Below are positions 15,856-24,501 of a DNA stretch of 64,000 nucleotides, one piece after another. The notes beneath the pieces were generated by a model. The model did no database searches. It was not told the origin of the DNA and saw only the letters and a list, made by a program, of their open reading frames with translations. Positions within the stretch are counted from its first letter, which is position 1; every line of letters begins with the position of its first letter. The stretch comes from Paenibacillus algorifonticola. Its GTDB lineage: Bacteria; Bacillota; Bacilli; Paenibacillales; Paenibacillaceae. The DNA lies in contig NZ_KQ040779.1 in assembly GCF_000971975.1 (NCBI RefSeq), positions 62,001 through 126,000 of the forward strand, in the 5' to 3' direction. The position numbers and the translations under genes are program-made.

Positions 15856-17646
15856 TTATGAACTAGCAAACATATTTTTTTTCAATTCTTCTGGATCCAA
15901 AAAAGGAAACATGTCATGTATTGGTTTTGAAACCATCCTGCCATCATCTAGCTTAGCCGAAGATACCGTAGGTATTATGAGCTGATTAGGCTGTGATGTA
16001 ATCCCACAAATCACTGGCCCCTCTATTGCAAGAGCTTGATTAATCGCATCTTTTAATCCATATCTATTTTCACATGCAATATAAGGAATGCCATAGGCAT
16101 TTGCTATTTTATCAAGATCCGGAATAGAAACGCCAGAATCGATACTTGTACCAACATAATGACCTGAAAAATAAGCGTTTTGTGTATTACGAATCGATAC
16201 ATAACCATCATTATTTAAAACAAACAGTTTTACATTGAGTTGATAATGTTTCATAGTTTGCAGCTCTTGAATATTTGTTTGCAAAGAGCCGTCTCCTGTT
16301 ACACATATAACATTCAAATCAGAATCAGCAGTTGCAATGCCAAGGCTTGCCGGGAGAGCATACCCCATGGCGCCCAACCCACCAGAAACAATGTATCGTT
16401 GATTCTCCTTGATTTTCAATCCTTGTCCCATGACATAAAAAGCTGAACCAGCATCAGTTACAATTGTCTCATTTCCTACTAATTCATTACTCAATACTTC
16501 TGCAAACTCATAAAAGTTTACTGGACCATCATCTATAATATGAGGTTCATTAAATACTGCATATTTGGTCTTCCAATTAATGCAAGCATCCTTCCAACCA
16601 TCAATATTTAATGAAAGTTTCTCATGTTTATTCATTAACTCAATAAATGTTTTTATATCACTATTTATTTTTATATTAACTCCAACATTCTCTCTTTCCA
16701 ATACCGCTTTGTCTAATTCAATTTGAATCTTTATGGCATGAGGTGCAAAATGCTCAACATCATAGCCTGTTGTCTGAGCATGTAAGCTACTTCCTAATAC
16801 CAAAATCAAATCCGCATTTTGCACACACAAGTTCCCTGCACGATCACCTTTAACACCTGGATGACCTACAAATAAGTCAGAAACATATGGCAAAACATCT
16901 TTTCCAAGCTGGGTAGTTACTACCGGTATATTAAGTTTGTGGACAAAATCTCTAAAGTCATTTATGCAACCTGCAGCCCTGATTCCATGTCCTGCAAGTA
17001 GAATTGGACGTTCAGCCTTCTTCAAAAGCTCAATGACATCTTCTATTTCTTGAGCATTAACTTTGTAGTTATTCTCTAGTTCTGGTGTATAACCTTCTAA
17101 CTCTTCCGTATCAATCAATGCACCTTGAATATTCAACGGTATATCAATTAGAACCGGTCCTGGTCTTCCAGTAGTAGCCAAGAAAACGGCTTTTTCCAAA
17201 TGGAACCTTATGGACTTGGGGTCGGTTACAAACACAGAATATTTGGTAATAGGTTCAGTAATAGCTACTATATCAACTTCAAACGTACCATATTGTCTTA
17301 ATCCAGAAATTTGTGTGCCTCTTACTGTTTGCAATAAATTACTTTGCCCCGTTATAAATAAAACAGGCGCAGAATCAAGCCACGCACCTGTTAAACCCGT
17401 TACAATATTGGTCGCTCCAGGACCACTGGTTGCATAGCAAACTCCAAGTTGATTCGTTTGTCTAGCATATCCTTCAGCTGCCATTGCAGAAGCTTGTTCA
17501 TGATGATTACAATAATATTTCACCTGGGTTAATTGTCCTAGAGCATCAATAAGATGCATCATTCCTCCGCCAGATAACATGAAGGCTGATTTAATTCCCA
17601 TACTTTCGATATAATTTGCAATATAATCAGACACACGAATTTTCAT
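15856..17646 (-). CDS. ThDP-dependent acetolactate-synthase-like enzyme, candidate sugar C-branching lyase
   Basis: This 596-residue thiamine-diphosphate enzyme has the three-domain POX/ALS layout. The cofactor-activating Glu50 lies in NHHEQASAMAAEGYAR, followed by TSGPGATNIVTGLTGAW. A central domain spans about 190-340. The C-terminal cofactor motif GDGS (451-454) ends with NND (478-480). FAD-type acetolactate synthases are somewhat shorter or have a separate regulatory subunit; none is present here. In yersiniose synthesis the ThDP enzyme YerE adds a two-carbon unit from pyruvate to CDP-3,6-dideoxy-4-keto-glucose. The neighbours RfbF, RfbG and RfbH make that acceptor, so a YerE-like role is likely. 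The flanking aldolases raise the possibility that the donor is a longer 2-oxo acid. Confidence 0.87.
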   Translation of the reverse strand: MKIRVSDYIANYIESMGIKSAFMLSGGGMMHLIDALGQLTQVKYYCNHHEQASAMAAEGYARQTNQLGVCYATSGPGATNIVTGLTGAWLDSAPVLFITGQSNLLQTVRGTQISGLRQYGTFEVDIVAITEPITKYSVFVTDPKSIRFHLEKAVFLATTGRPGPVLIDIPLNIQGALIDTEELEGYTPELENNYKVNAQEIEDVIELLKKAERPILLAGHGIRAAGCINDFRDFVHKLNIPVVTTQLGKDVLPYVSDLFVGHPGVKGDRAGNLCVQNADLILVLGSSLHAQTTGYDVEHFAPHAIKIQIELDKAVLERENVGVNIKINSDIKTFIELMNKHEKLSLNIDGWKDACINWKTKYAVFNEPHIIDDGPVNFYEFAEVLSNELVGNETIVTDAGSAFYVMGQGLKIKENQRYIVSGGLGAMGYALPASLGIATADSDLNVICVTGDGSLQTNIQELQTMKHYQLNVKLFVLNNDGYVSIRNTQNAYFSGHYVGTSIDSGVSIPDLDKIANAYGIPYIACENRYGLKDAINQALAIEGPVICGITSQPNQLIIPTVSSAKLDDGRMVSKPIHDMFPFLDPEELKKNMFASS

Positions 17647-17663
17647 AGTCTTTCCTCCATCCT

Positions 17664-18440
17664 TTAGATTAACTTACTAACCTCATTAAATTCTTTAACA
17701 ATATTAGAGCCCATCTGATAAATCAGGTTGGAATCTACTCCATAAACGACTACATTAGCTCCTAAATTAAAAGCATATTCTATTTCATTCTTACTTTTCA
17801 CCATCATACCTATGGCCTTGCCTGATGATTTAATTTGCTTGATTGAGTCTTCTAAAAATCTGGTAACCTCTGGGTGAGAGACATCCCCATTACATCCTAA
17901 AGCAAGAGACATATCATAAATACCTAAGTAAATTAAATCCAAATTATCTATTAATAGAACTTTTTCTAACTCATCGTATGATTTTTTATTCTCAATAATA
18001 ATAGATGTTAACCCAAATTCATTAGAAAGCTTACCGCCAGTGTTTGTTCTAGGGTTAGCATATTTCGCTGCGCGGATAAACGGATTATAGCCTCTTGAGC
18101 CTTCTGGAGCAAACTTCATATATTCCACAGCTTGGCAGGCACTATCATATCCTGCAACTTGAGGAACTATAATACCATGAGCCCCCAGATCAAGCGCGTT
18201 TTGTATAACGCTCTGCATGATGCCGGGTACCCTCACTATAGGAGCGCATCCAGTAGATTCACATGCTCTAATGCATGCATCTAGGGAACCCATATCAAAA
18301 ACGCCATGCTCCATATCTAAAATCTGAAAATCAAAACCGGAAAAACCCAGTATCTCTACTAGTATTGGAGAAGGAATGGTATTCCAAAGTCCTAAAACAG
18401 GTTGGCCTTGTTTTATTTTTCGTTTCAGCGCATTCTCCAT
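17664..18440 (-). CDS. HpcH/HpaI-family class II aldolase
   Basis: The family condenses pyruvate with aldehydes, or cleaves 4-hydroxy-2-oxo acids, using a divalent metal. From ATG 18440 the protein has 258 residues. Its active-site residues fall almost exactly on HpaI numbering: H45 (MEHG), R70 (IVRVPG), E150 (IIIEN) and D176 (GIYDMS). That supports this start, as does AGAGG about 9 bases upstream; an in-frame TTG at 18485 would overlap rfbG. It lies between rfbG and the ThDP-enzyme gene. A second pyruvate aldolase beside the DmpG type suggests a 4-hydroxy-2-oxo acid matters here. Its true aldehyde partner is unknown. Confidence 0.87.
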   Translation of the reverse strand: MENALKRKIKQGQPVLGLWNTIPSPILVEILGFSGFDFQILDMEHGVFDMGSLDACIRACESTGCAPIVRVPGIMQSVIQNALDLGAHGIIVPQVAGYDSACQAVEYMKFAPEGSRGYNPFIRAAKYANPRTNTGGKLSNEFGLTSIIIENKKSYDELEKVLLIDNLDLIYLGIYDMSLALGCNGDVSHPEVTRFLEDSIKQIKSSGKAIGMMVKSKNEIEYAFNLGANVVVYGVDSNLIYQMGSNIVKEFNEVSKLI

Positions 18441-18462
18441 TTTCTTCATCCTCTTTCCAAAG

Positions 18463-19530
18463 TTACATACTAAAATATTCTTCAATTTGATTGTAAGTCA
18501 TTTCTCTCATATCGCTATTATTCTCATATGCTTTTGTCCATTCTACAATCTTTATTAGAGTGCTCTGAATATTCCATTTACTATTCCAATTTAATTCTGT
18601 GTTTGCTTTAGAGCAATCCAGCTTTAAATAAGTTGCCTCATGTGGTTGCTGCGAATCATTAATGACATACTTGGCATCTGACCCCCATGTTTCACATAAC
18701 TTCTTTACAATCCAATCCACTGGCTTAGCATCCGTATCAGCGGGGCCAAAATTCCAAGCAGAAGCATATTTAGCTCCTTCGAGATATAGCTTTTCTGCTA
18801 GCATCATATAACCGCTTAGCGGCTCCAACACATGCTGCCATGGTCTTACAGAGCTTGGATTCCGCACAATAATTTCTTTATTACTTAATAGAGAAGTCAG
18901 ACAATCGGGTATCAAACGATCTTTTGCCCAATCACCGCCTCCTATCACATTACCAGCTCTAACAGAAGCTAGAGCAAGATTATTAACTCCATCATTAACT
19001 TCAAAAAAAGAATTTCGATAGGCTTGCGTTACTAATTCCGAGCATGCTTTACTACTAGAATAAGGATCATGTCCTCCCAAAGGTTCATTCTCCCTGTATC
19101 CCCAATGCCATTCCTTATTATCATATACTTTATCGGTCGTAATATTTATTAAAGCTTTTAGATTTTTAACTTTTCTCGCAGCTTCAAGAATATTTATCGT
19201 TCCCATAATATTAACTTCAAAAGTTTCTCTAGGTGCGAGATACGATTCTCTAACTAATGGTTGAGCAGCCATATGAAATATGATATCTGGACAACTTTCT
19301 TCAATAGCGGATTCAATTTGTTTCTGATCACGTATATCAGCTATATACGACTTTTCTAACAATTCTTCTACCTTGCATAAGCTGTATAAATTAGGTGATG
19401 TGTTAGGGGCTAATGAGTATCCAGTTATTTTGGCACCTAACTTAGCAAGAGTCATCACTAACCAAGAACCTTTAAAACCAGTATGACCAGTAATAAAAAC
19501 CTTTTTATTATGCCAAAAATGATTATTCAT
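18463..19530 (-). CDS. rfbG: CDP-glucose 4,6-dehydratase
   Basis: This converts CDP-D-glucose to CDP-4-keto-6-deoxy-D-glucose, the entry to CDP-3,6-dideoxyhexoses. The 355-residue extended SDR shows FWHNKKVFITGHTGFKGSW, HMAAQPLVRESY, TTDKVYDN and the Y-x-x-x-K in DPYSSSKACSELV. It also has SVRAGNVIGGGDWA, which is characteristic of RfbG. ATG at 19530 has GGGG 8 bases before it and gives the usual length. The gap to rfbF is only 4 bases, so the two are cotranscribed. Confidence 0.96.
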   Translation of the reverse strand: MNNHFWHNKKVFITGHTGFKGSWLVMTLAKLGAKITGYSLAPNTSPNLYSLCKVEELLEKSYIADIRDQKQIESAIEESCPDIIFHMAAQPLVRESYLAPRETFEVNIMGTINILEAARKVKNLKALINITTDKVYDNKEWHWGYRENEPLGGHDPYSSSKACSELVTQAYRNSFFEVNDGVNNLALASVRAGNVIGGGDWAKDRLIPDCLTSLLSNKEIIVRNPSSVRPWQHVLEPLSGYMMLAEKLYLEGAKYASAWNFGPADTDAKPVDWIVKKLCETWGSDAKYVINDSQQPHEATYLKLDCSKANTELNWNSKWNIQSTLIKIVEWTKAYENNSDMREMTYNQIEEYFSM

Positions 19531-19534
19531 CGTT

Positions 19535-20311
19535 CTAACCCCAATTTTTCCATGGAGCATCTCCATTTGACCACAGCTGCTCCAGATAATTTTTATCTCT
19601 TAAAGTGTCCATAGGCTGCCAAAAGCCATCATGCTTATAGGCAATTAACTCATTTTGGGAGGCTAATTTTTCAAGAGGCTCTTTTTCAAGAATTGTACTA
19701 TCTCCCTCAATAAAGTTTAATACCTCTGGTTGCATTACAAAAAAACCCGCATTTATCCATGCTCCGTCACCTTTAGGTTTCTCCTGGAATCCCTTTACTT
19801 CATTATTATCACCTAGCTCAAGAGCTCCAAATCTTCCGCTTGGTTGAATAGAGGTAACGGTGGCCAATTTACCACTTGCTTGATGAAACGATACTAACTC
19901 CTTGATGTTAATATCCGATACACCGTCTCCATATGTCAACATAAAAGGTTCGTTTCTAATATATGGGCTAATCCTTTTTACTCGTCCACCTGTGAGAGTA
20001 TTTAATCCTGTATTCACCAATGTTACCTTCCAAGGCTCTGCAGAATGATGATGAATAATTGCTTGGTTATCATCAGTAAAATCAAAAGTAACATCTGATT
20101 CATGCAAAAAGTAATGAGCAAAATATTCTTTAATATAGTATCCCTTATAACCGAGACAAATAACAAAATCATTATAACCATACGAGGAATATATCTTCAT
20201 AATATGCCACAAAATCGGTCTCTCACCAATTTCAATCATTGGTTTGGGCCTTAGATGGGATTCTTCACTTATTCGGGTTCCAAAACCTCCAGCAAGAATA
20301 ACTACCTTCAT
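19535..20311 (-). CDS. rfbF: Glucose-1-phosphate cytidylyltransferase
   Basis: This makes CDP-glucose from CTP and glucose-1-phosphate. The 258-residue protein begins with the nucleotidyltransferase motif ILAGGFGTRISEESHLRPKP. It also contains ITYGDGVSD-like LTYGDGVSDINI, FQEKPKGDGAWINAGFFV and DGFWQPMDTLRDK, which are diagnostic for RfbF. Length is normal. It is placed between rfbH and rfbG with short gaps in the same operon. Confidence 0.97.
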   Translation of the reverse strand: MKVVILAGGFGTRISEESHLRPKPMIEIGERPILWHIMKIYSSYGYNDFVICLGYKGYYIKEYFAHYFLHESDVTFDFTDDNQAIIHHHSAEPWKVTLVNTGLNTLTGGRVKRISPYIRNEPFMLTYGDGVSDINIKELVSFHQASGKLATVTSIQPSGRFGALELGDNNEVKGFQEKPKGDGAWINAGFFVMQPEVLNFIEGDSTILEKEPLEKLASQNELIAYKHDGFWQPMDTLRDKNYLEQLWSNGDAPWKNWG

Positions 20312-20348
20312 GTCTTACCTCCGTATGTGTTGTTTGAATTAGTTTCTA

Positions 20349-21899
20349 TTAGCTATTCTGACTTACAAACTCATGTATTTTTTCTATTACATAATCAATC
20401 ATTTGTTCCGTTAAGCCAGGATAGACCCCAACTAGAAACGTATCCTGTAATATTTTATCCGTATTTGTAAGGTCTCCATGAATTCGATAATTAACCCCTT
20501 CAAAAGCAGGCTGTCTTGTTAAATTTCCAGCAAATAGCATTCTGGTTTGAATTTTATTAGACTCTAAGAAATTCACAATTTCATTTTTCTTAAAGCTAAC
20601 ACCATCTTTTATGGTGAGTATAAATCCAAACCAGCTAGGATCGGCATTTTCAGTTGCTTTAGGAAGAATAAAATATTGCTCCAAATCCTGCAACCCTGCA
20701 TGTAATCTATTAAAATTACTTATTCTTGCCTGTGTAAAATCAGGAACTTTTTTTAGTTGTTCAACGCCGACCGCTGCCTGCATATCTGTTACTCTCAAGT
20801 TATAGCCGATATGAGAATATGTGTATTTATGATCATATCCTTCAGGCAACGTACCTAGCTGCCAGCCAAATCTTTTTTTACAAGTATCATCACAACCGGA
20901 AGGACACCAGCAATCTCTTCCCCAATCTCTAAAAGATTCAATAATCATCTTTAGTTTAGGATCATTTGTATAAACAGCTCCACCTTCACCCATCGTCATA
21001 TGGTGCGGAGGATAGAAGCTGGATGTAGCTATGTGTCCAAAGGTACCAGTAAGTTTTCCATTATATTTAGAACCAAGAGCGTCACAATTGTCTTCAATAA
21101 CCCATAGGTTATATTTTTTTGCAACCTCCATCACTTTCTCCAAATTAAACGGGTTTCCCATAGTATGTGCGATCATAATTGCTTTTGTTTTTGGTGTAAT
21201 AGCGTCTTCAATTCGTTCAGCTAAAATATTGTATGTACCCAGATCCACATCAATAAATACTGGTACCGCTCCATTCTGGACGATAGGCGTTACCGTTGTA
21301 GGGAATCCTGCTGCTACTGTAATAACTTCATCACCTGGCATAACTCTTCGATCACCAAGCTTTGGAGAAGTTAAAGTTGAGAATGCCAGCAAGTTGGCTG
21401 ATGACCCCGAGTTTGTTAATAAAGCATAGCGAACACCTATAAACTCAGCAAACTCTTTCTCAAATTGCTTATTAAATCTTCCAGCCGTTAACCAAAAATC
21501 TAGCGATGAATCTACTAGACTCTTCATTTCTAATTCACTATATACGCGTCCCCCATAAGCAAGGGCCGATTGTTCAGGCACAAACTCTTGCTTTTTTTCA
21601 TGAAACAGGTGATAAAATTGCCCTACCTTAGACAATATTTCCAGCCTCATTACTTTTTCAAATGTTTCTTTAGATAACACCTCGATCAGGCGAACGTCAG
21701 CGATGGAGTATACAAAAGTTCTAGTTACATCACACAAGTAACTCTCATTGTTAACTTGGGTCTCGATCATTAATTGACTAGTACTATCTGCCACTATACC
21801 TTTCATTAGCTCAATTACATTATAACCATCTGAAGATATTCCTGTAATAATTGCTTTCTTACCATTTCTCGATTCTACCAAGCTGCCAATCGCCATCAT
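20349..21899 (-). CDS. rfbH: CDP-4-keto-6-deoxyglucose-3-dehydratase (RfbH/E1 type) with N-terminal extension
   Basis: This PLP/PMP and [2Fe-2S] enzyme removes the C3 hydroxyl of CDP-4-keto-6-deoxyglucose. The iron-sulfur pattern C-X57-C-X1-C-X7-C is exact: C272, C330, C332 and C340. The PLP lysine of aminotransferases is replaced by His (SFYPPHHMTMGEGG, H299/H300), as in E1 of ascarylose synthesis. At 516 residues it is about 80 longer than typical RfbH. Residues 1-85 form a beta-rich extra domain of unknown role. E1 needs an NADH-dependent iron-sulfur reductase (E3, DdhD/RfbI); none is in the window. The start overlaps gtrA by 4 bases. Confidence 0.94.
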   Translation of the reverse strand: MMAIGSLVESRNGKKAIITGISSDGYNVIELMKGIVADSTSQLMIETQVNNESYLCDVTRTFVYSIADVRLIEVLSKETFEKVMRLEILSKVGQFYHLFHEKKQEFVPEQSALAYGGRVYSELEMKSLVDSSLDFWLTAGRFNKQFEKEFAEFIGVRYALLTNSGSSANLLAFSTLTSPKLGDRRVMPGDEVITVAAGFPTTVTPIVQNGAVPVFIDVDLGTYNILAERIEDAITPKTKAIMIAHTMGNPFNLEKVMEVAKKYNLWVIEDNCDALGSKYNGKLTGTFGHIATSSFYPPHHMTMGEGGAVYTNDPKLKMIIESFRDWGRDCWCPSGCDDTCKKRFGWQLGTLPEGYDHKYTYSHIGYNLRVTDMQAAVGVEQLKKVPDFTQARISNFNRLHAGLQDLEQYFILPKATENADPSWFGFILTIKDGVSFKKNEIVNFLESNKIQTRMLFAGNLTRQPAFEGVNYRIHGDLTNTDKILQDTFLVGVYPGLTEQMIDYVIEKIHEFVSQNS

Positions 21900-22294
21900 T
21901 TCAATTCACTCTCCGATACCTTTTCTTTAAAGCTCCAATACTTTTGTCCAAAAAAGCTAATACCAGTCGTAAAAACCATTGCGATTAATTGAGAAAACAC
22001 TGGATTTACCAACAACATTTCCACAAATAATAATAATAATAAATAATTTATTATGAACGTTACAAGGTAGGTAAATAAAAACTTTATCAACATAGCTTTC
22101 GAACTATGACGAATGTTGAATGTCCACCTTTTATTCCAAATAAAACTATTAAAAACACCTAATATATGAGAAATGACTAACGAAAGCGTGTAATCAAGAT
22201 GGAAAAATTGCAAACATACAAAGAATAAAAGATAACCAATCAACGTATTCATTAATCCCACAACAACAAACTTCATAGATTGATTAAACATCAA
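21896..22294 (-). CDS. gtrA: GtrA-family membrane protein, putative polyprenyl-phosphate-sugar flippase
   Basis: This 132-residue protein has four predicted transmembrane helices and the GtrA landmarks KFVVVGLMNTLIGY at the N-terminus and FIWNKRWTF in the middle. It ends with GISFFGQKYWSF. GtrA proteins are thought to flip undecaprenyl-phosphate-linked monosaccharides made by GtrB. It lies directly downstream of a GT-C-like gene (20-base gap) and overlaps rfbH by 4 bases. The GtrB-like gene at 11983 would complete a three-part periplasmic-side glycan modification system. Confidence 0.9.
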   Translation of the reverse strand: MMFNQSMKFVVVGLMNTLIGYLLFFVCLQFFHLDYTLSLVISHILGVFNSFIWNKRWTFNIRHSSKAMLIKFLFTYLVTFIINYLLLLLFVEMLLVNPVFSQLIAMVFTTGISFFGQKYWSFKEKVSESELK

Positions 22295-22314
22295 TCAACA
22301 CTCCATATCATTAA

Positions 22315-24501
22315 TCAATTATCTTTTTCCCATTTGAAATTTGCTATTCTAAACACTAAATAACGCGCATCTTCCGGGGCATATATTCTTTTAGCGTTAC
22401 TTTGAATCAATATTTCATGTTTTCCTGGAGGTACTGTTAATTTACGTTTATATTGTTTTCCCTCCGAAGAGATCATTAAATTATCCTCAAAAAAATCACT
22501 TGTAATTGAAAGAGAAGAAAGTTCTATCTCACCAGAAATAAAAGACATATCTAAACTAATCGTTTGTTCTACATCACTTGTGTTATTAATATCTAATACA
22601 GCCTCATTAGGAAACCATCTCCAATTATTTTCCTTTGTGCCTTCTACAGAAGTATTTCTCCAATCCACTATGACCGTATGTAAAGTATCATATGATATTT
22701 TACTCCACTCTTCATCAGTGTATTGGCTCTTATTATGTTTATTATAGCTGGTTAAATTATAAAAACTCCTTCTTTTGTCCTCACTCTCAAGGGGCTGCTG
22801 TTGTAAGATGTCACTAAGCTCTTTTTCTATTTGAAGCCCACCATCCACATATCCATAACGATCTATATAAATCCCTTCAAATCCAGCATATGAAGCTTTC
22901 TGAATTAATTGGGCTGTATCGTTTGACGAGATATCTTTCAGCCAATCAGCAGCCGTTCTCCCTTTCATCGCTCCATAGCTCCAACGCAAATTCTTGGTAT
23001 GAAGGTATCCTTTGAAATGTTCATAATCCGTCATATTTACAACAGAAGGATTCTCAGGAAAAGGAACATATGGTAACTGCAATACCATAGAATCCTTAGA
23101 TAATTCACTTTCAATGGTTTCAAAATACTTTTTATCCTTAATATATTGATCTTTATTATAATCGTATTGTGGTATAAAAGAAGAGCCAGTTTGATCAATA
23201 ACTCCAAAAATCATTAATAGAACCATTATTGGGATTACAATTTTATATTGTATTTTATATTTCTTGATAAAAAAATCAATTGAAATTGATAAAATAAACA
23301 AGGATATAAACGCAATAAATATACTCATTCTACTATAAGCTCTGATTTGCTGGGTAACAACTAGCGAAAAAAGCGATCCAAAGCCACCTATTGTAGAAAA
23401 TAATATTGCTGTAAGATTTAATAGAGAAATTTGATTGATAAGCTCGAACGGTCCCTCATTATTTTTTTTATATAGATACACTAGAGATAACAGCAAACCT
23501 ATTACAGCAATTAACCCAATGTATGCATGCCCTTCACTACTTATTGGGTAACCACTGTACCTACTAATGAGTTTACTCAAAATTTCAATTCCATGATCAT
23601 CTACTGGAATTATTAATTGTGATATTCTTAACCCATATATTTCAGACTCTGCAAATCCCCTTACCGCTGTTCCGTTATTCTTGCCATTCGAAAAATTATT
23701 TATTATTGTAGGCAATATATTTAATAGAACGGTGAAAGCCATAGTTAGTATCAGTAAAAACATACTCAATAAGGATCTAAATCTAAATTTCGAAATTATT
23801 GCGACTAACAAACTGCCACCTAATAATACACAAGAAAAGAAAGCGTAATAAACACCTGAAGAAGCTGTAAGTACACATATAATTAGACTAATAATGGCTC
23901 TTTTGTTTTTCAAAGAAAAGCTCAGTTTGTTATTTTTCATCGAGTAAAATATAGGTTTTTGCTGATCACAAGTCCAAAGTATAACCATTATAATTAAAGG
24001 AATCATAAAATATGCAGCTAAATGCAAATGATATATTCTAAGAAAATGATAAGGAGTAAAAGTAAATAATACGCTTGTCAATAACGAGGGCCAATAAGCT
24101 ACACTAAAATGTCGTAAAACGAAAAATGAAGTTATAGATGTTAGTATAAATCCTATCAAATAAAACAAGTTAAATATCAGAGCATAATTACTTGTGAATA
24201 ATGATAATAACTTATACATCAATATGAAAAGACCATCAGAAATAGGAAAATCATAAAATTCCTGACCAAATGGCGCACCTGTATAATAATTATTTAAATA
24301 CCAGCCATTATTGATTATTCCTTTTATGATTTCTCCATGCAATAATCCATCTCCTGCATATACAAATGGTATACTCAGATCAGCCTTCCATAATTGTAAC
24401 GACCAGATCAAAATAAAAAAAGAAATGAGAATGACACTTGAATATAAATATACAGGCTTATTCAACTGCCTCAGTAAGACTGACAACTTTTTTACCCCCA
24501 T
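22315..24501 (-). CDS. Large multi-pass GT-C-like/YfhO-like membrane glycosyltransferase
   Basis: The 728-residue protein has an N-terminal helix (about 15-36), then an extracytoplasmic loop with acidic residues (YAGDGLLHGEI), where GT-C enzymes keep a catalytic Asp. About ten further helices reach to residue 430, and a soluble C-terminal region of about 290 residues follows, probably outside the membrane. This is the layout of GT-C transferases using polyprenyl-phosphate sugars, and of YfhO-type proteins. It ends 20 bases before gtrA, so a GtrC-like role is attractive. The start is uncertain: ATG 24501 lacks a clear ribosome site, while TTG 24486 has GGGGGT 7-8 bases upstream. Either overlaps the upstream gene. 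Sugar and acceptor unknown. Confidence 0.75.
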   Translation of the reverse strand: MGVKKLSVLLRQLNKPVYLYSSVILISFFILIWSLQLWKADLSIPFVYAGDGLLHGEIIKGIINNGWYLNNYYTGAPFGQEFYDFPISDGLFILMYKLLSLFTSNYALIFNLFYLIGFILTSITSFFVLRHFSVAYWPSLLTSVLFTFTPYHFLRIYHLHLAAYFMIPLIIMVILWTCDQQKPIFYSMKNNKLSFSLKNKRAIISLIICVLTASSGVYYAFFSCVLLGGSLLVAIISKFRFRSLLSMFLLILTMAFTVLLNILPTIINNFSNGKNNGTAVRGFAESEIYGLRISQLIIPVDDHGIEILSKLISRYSGYPISSEGHAYIGLIAVIGLLLSLVYLYKKNNEGPFELINQISLLNLTAILFSTIGGFGSLFSLVVTQQIRAYSRMSIFIAFISLFILSISIDFFIKKYKIQYKIVIPIMVLLMIFGVIDQTGSSFIPQYDYNKDQYIKDKKYFETIESELSKDSMVLQLPYVPFPENPSVVNMTDYEHFKGYLHTKNLRWSYGAMKGRTAADWLKDISSNDTAQLIQKASYAGFEGIYIDRYGYVDGGLQIEKELSDILQQQPLESEDKRRSFYNLTSYNKHNKSQYTDEEWSKISYDTLHTVIVDWRNTSVEGTKENNWRWFPNEAVLDINNTSDVEQTISLDMSFISGEIELSSLSITSDFFEDNLMISSEGKQYKRKLTVPPGKHEILIQSNAKRIYAPEDARYLVFRIANFKWEKDN

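Noticed and set aside
18441..18485. Longer HpaI-aldolase start at TTG 18485
   Set aside because: It would overlap rfbG, and active-site numbering matches HpaI only from ATG 18440.
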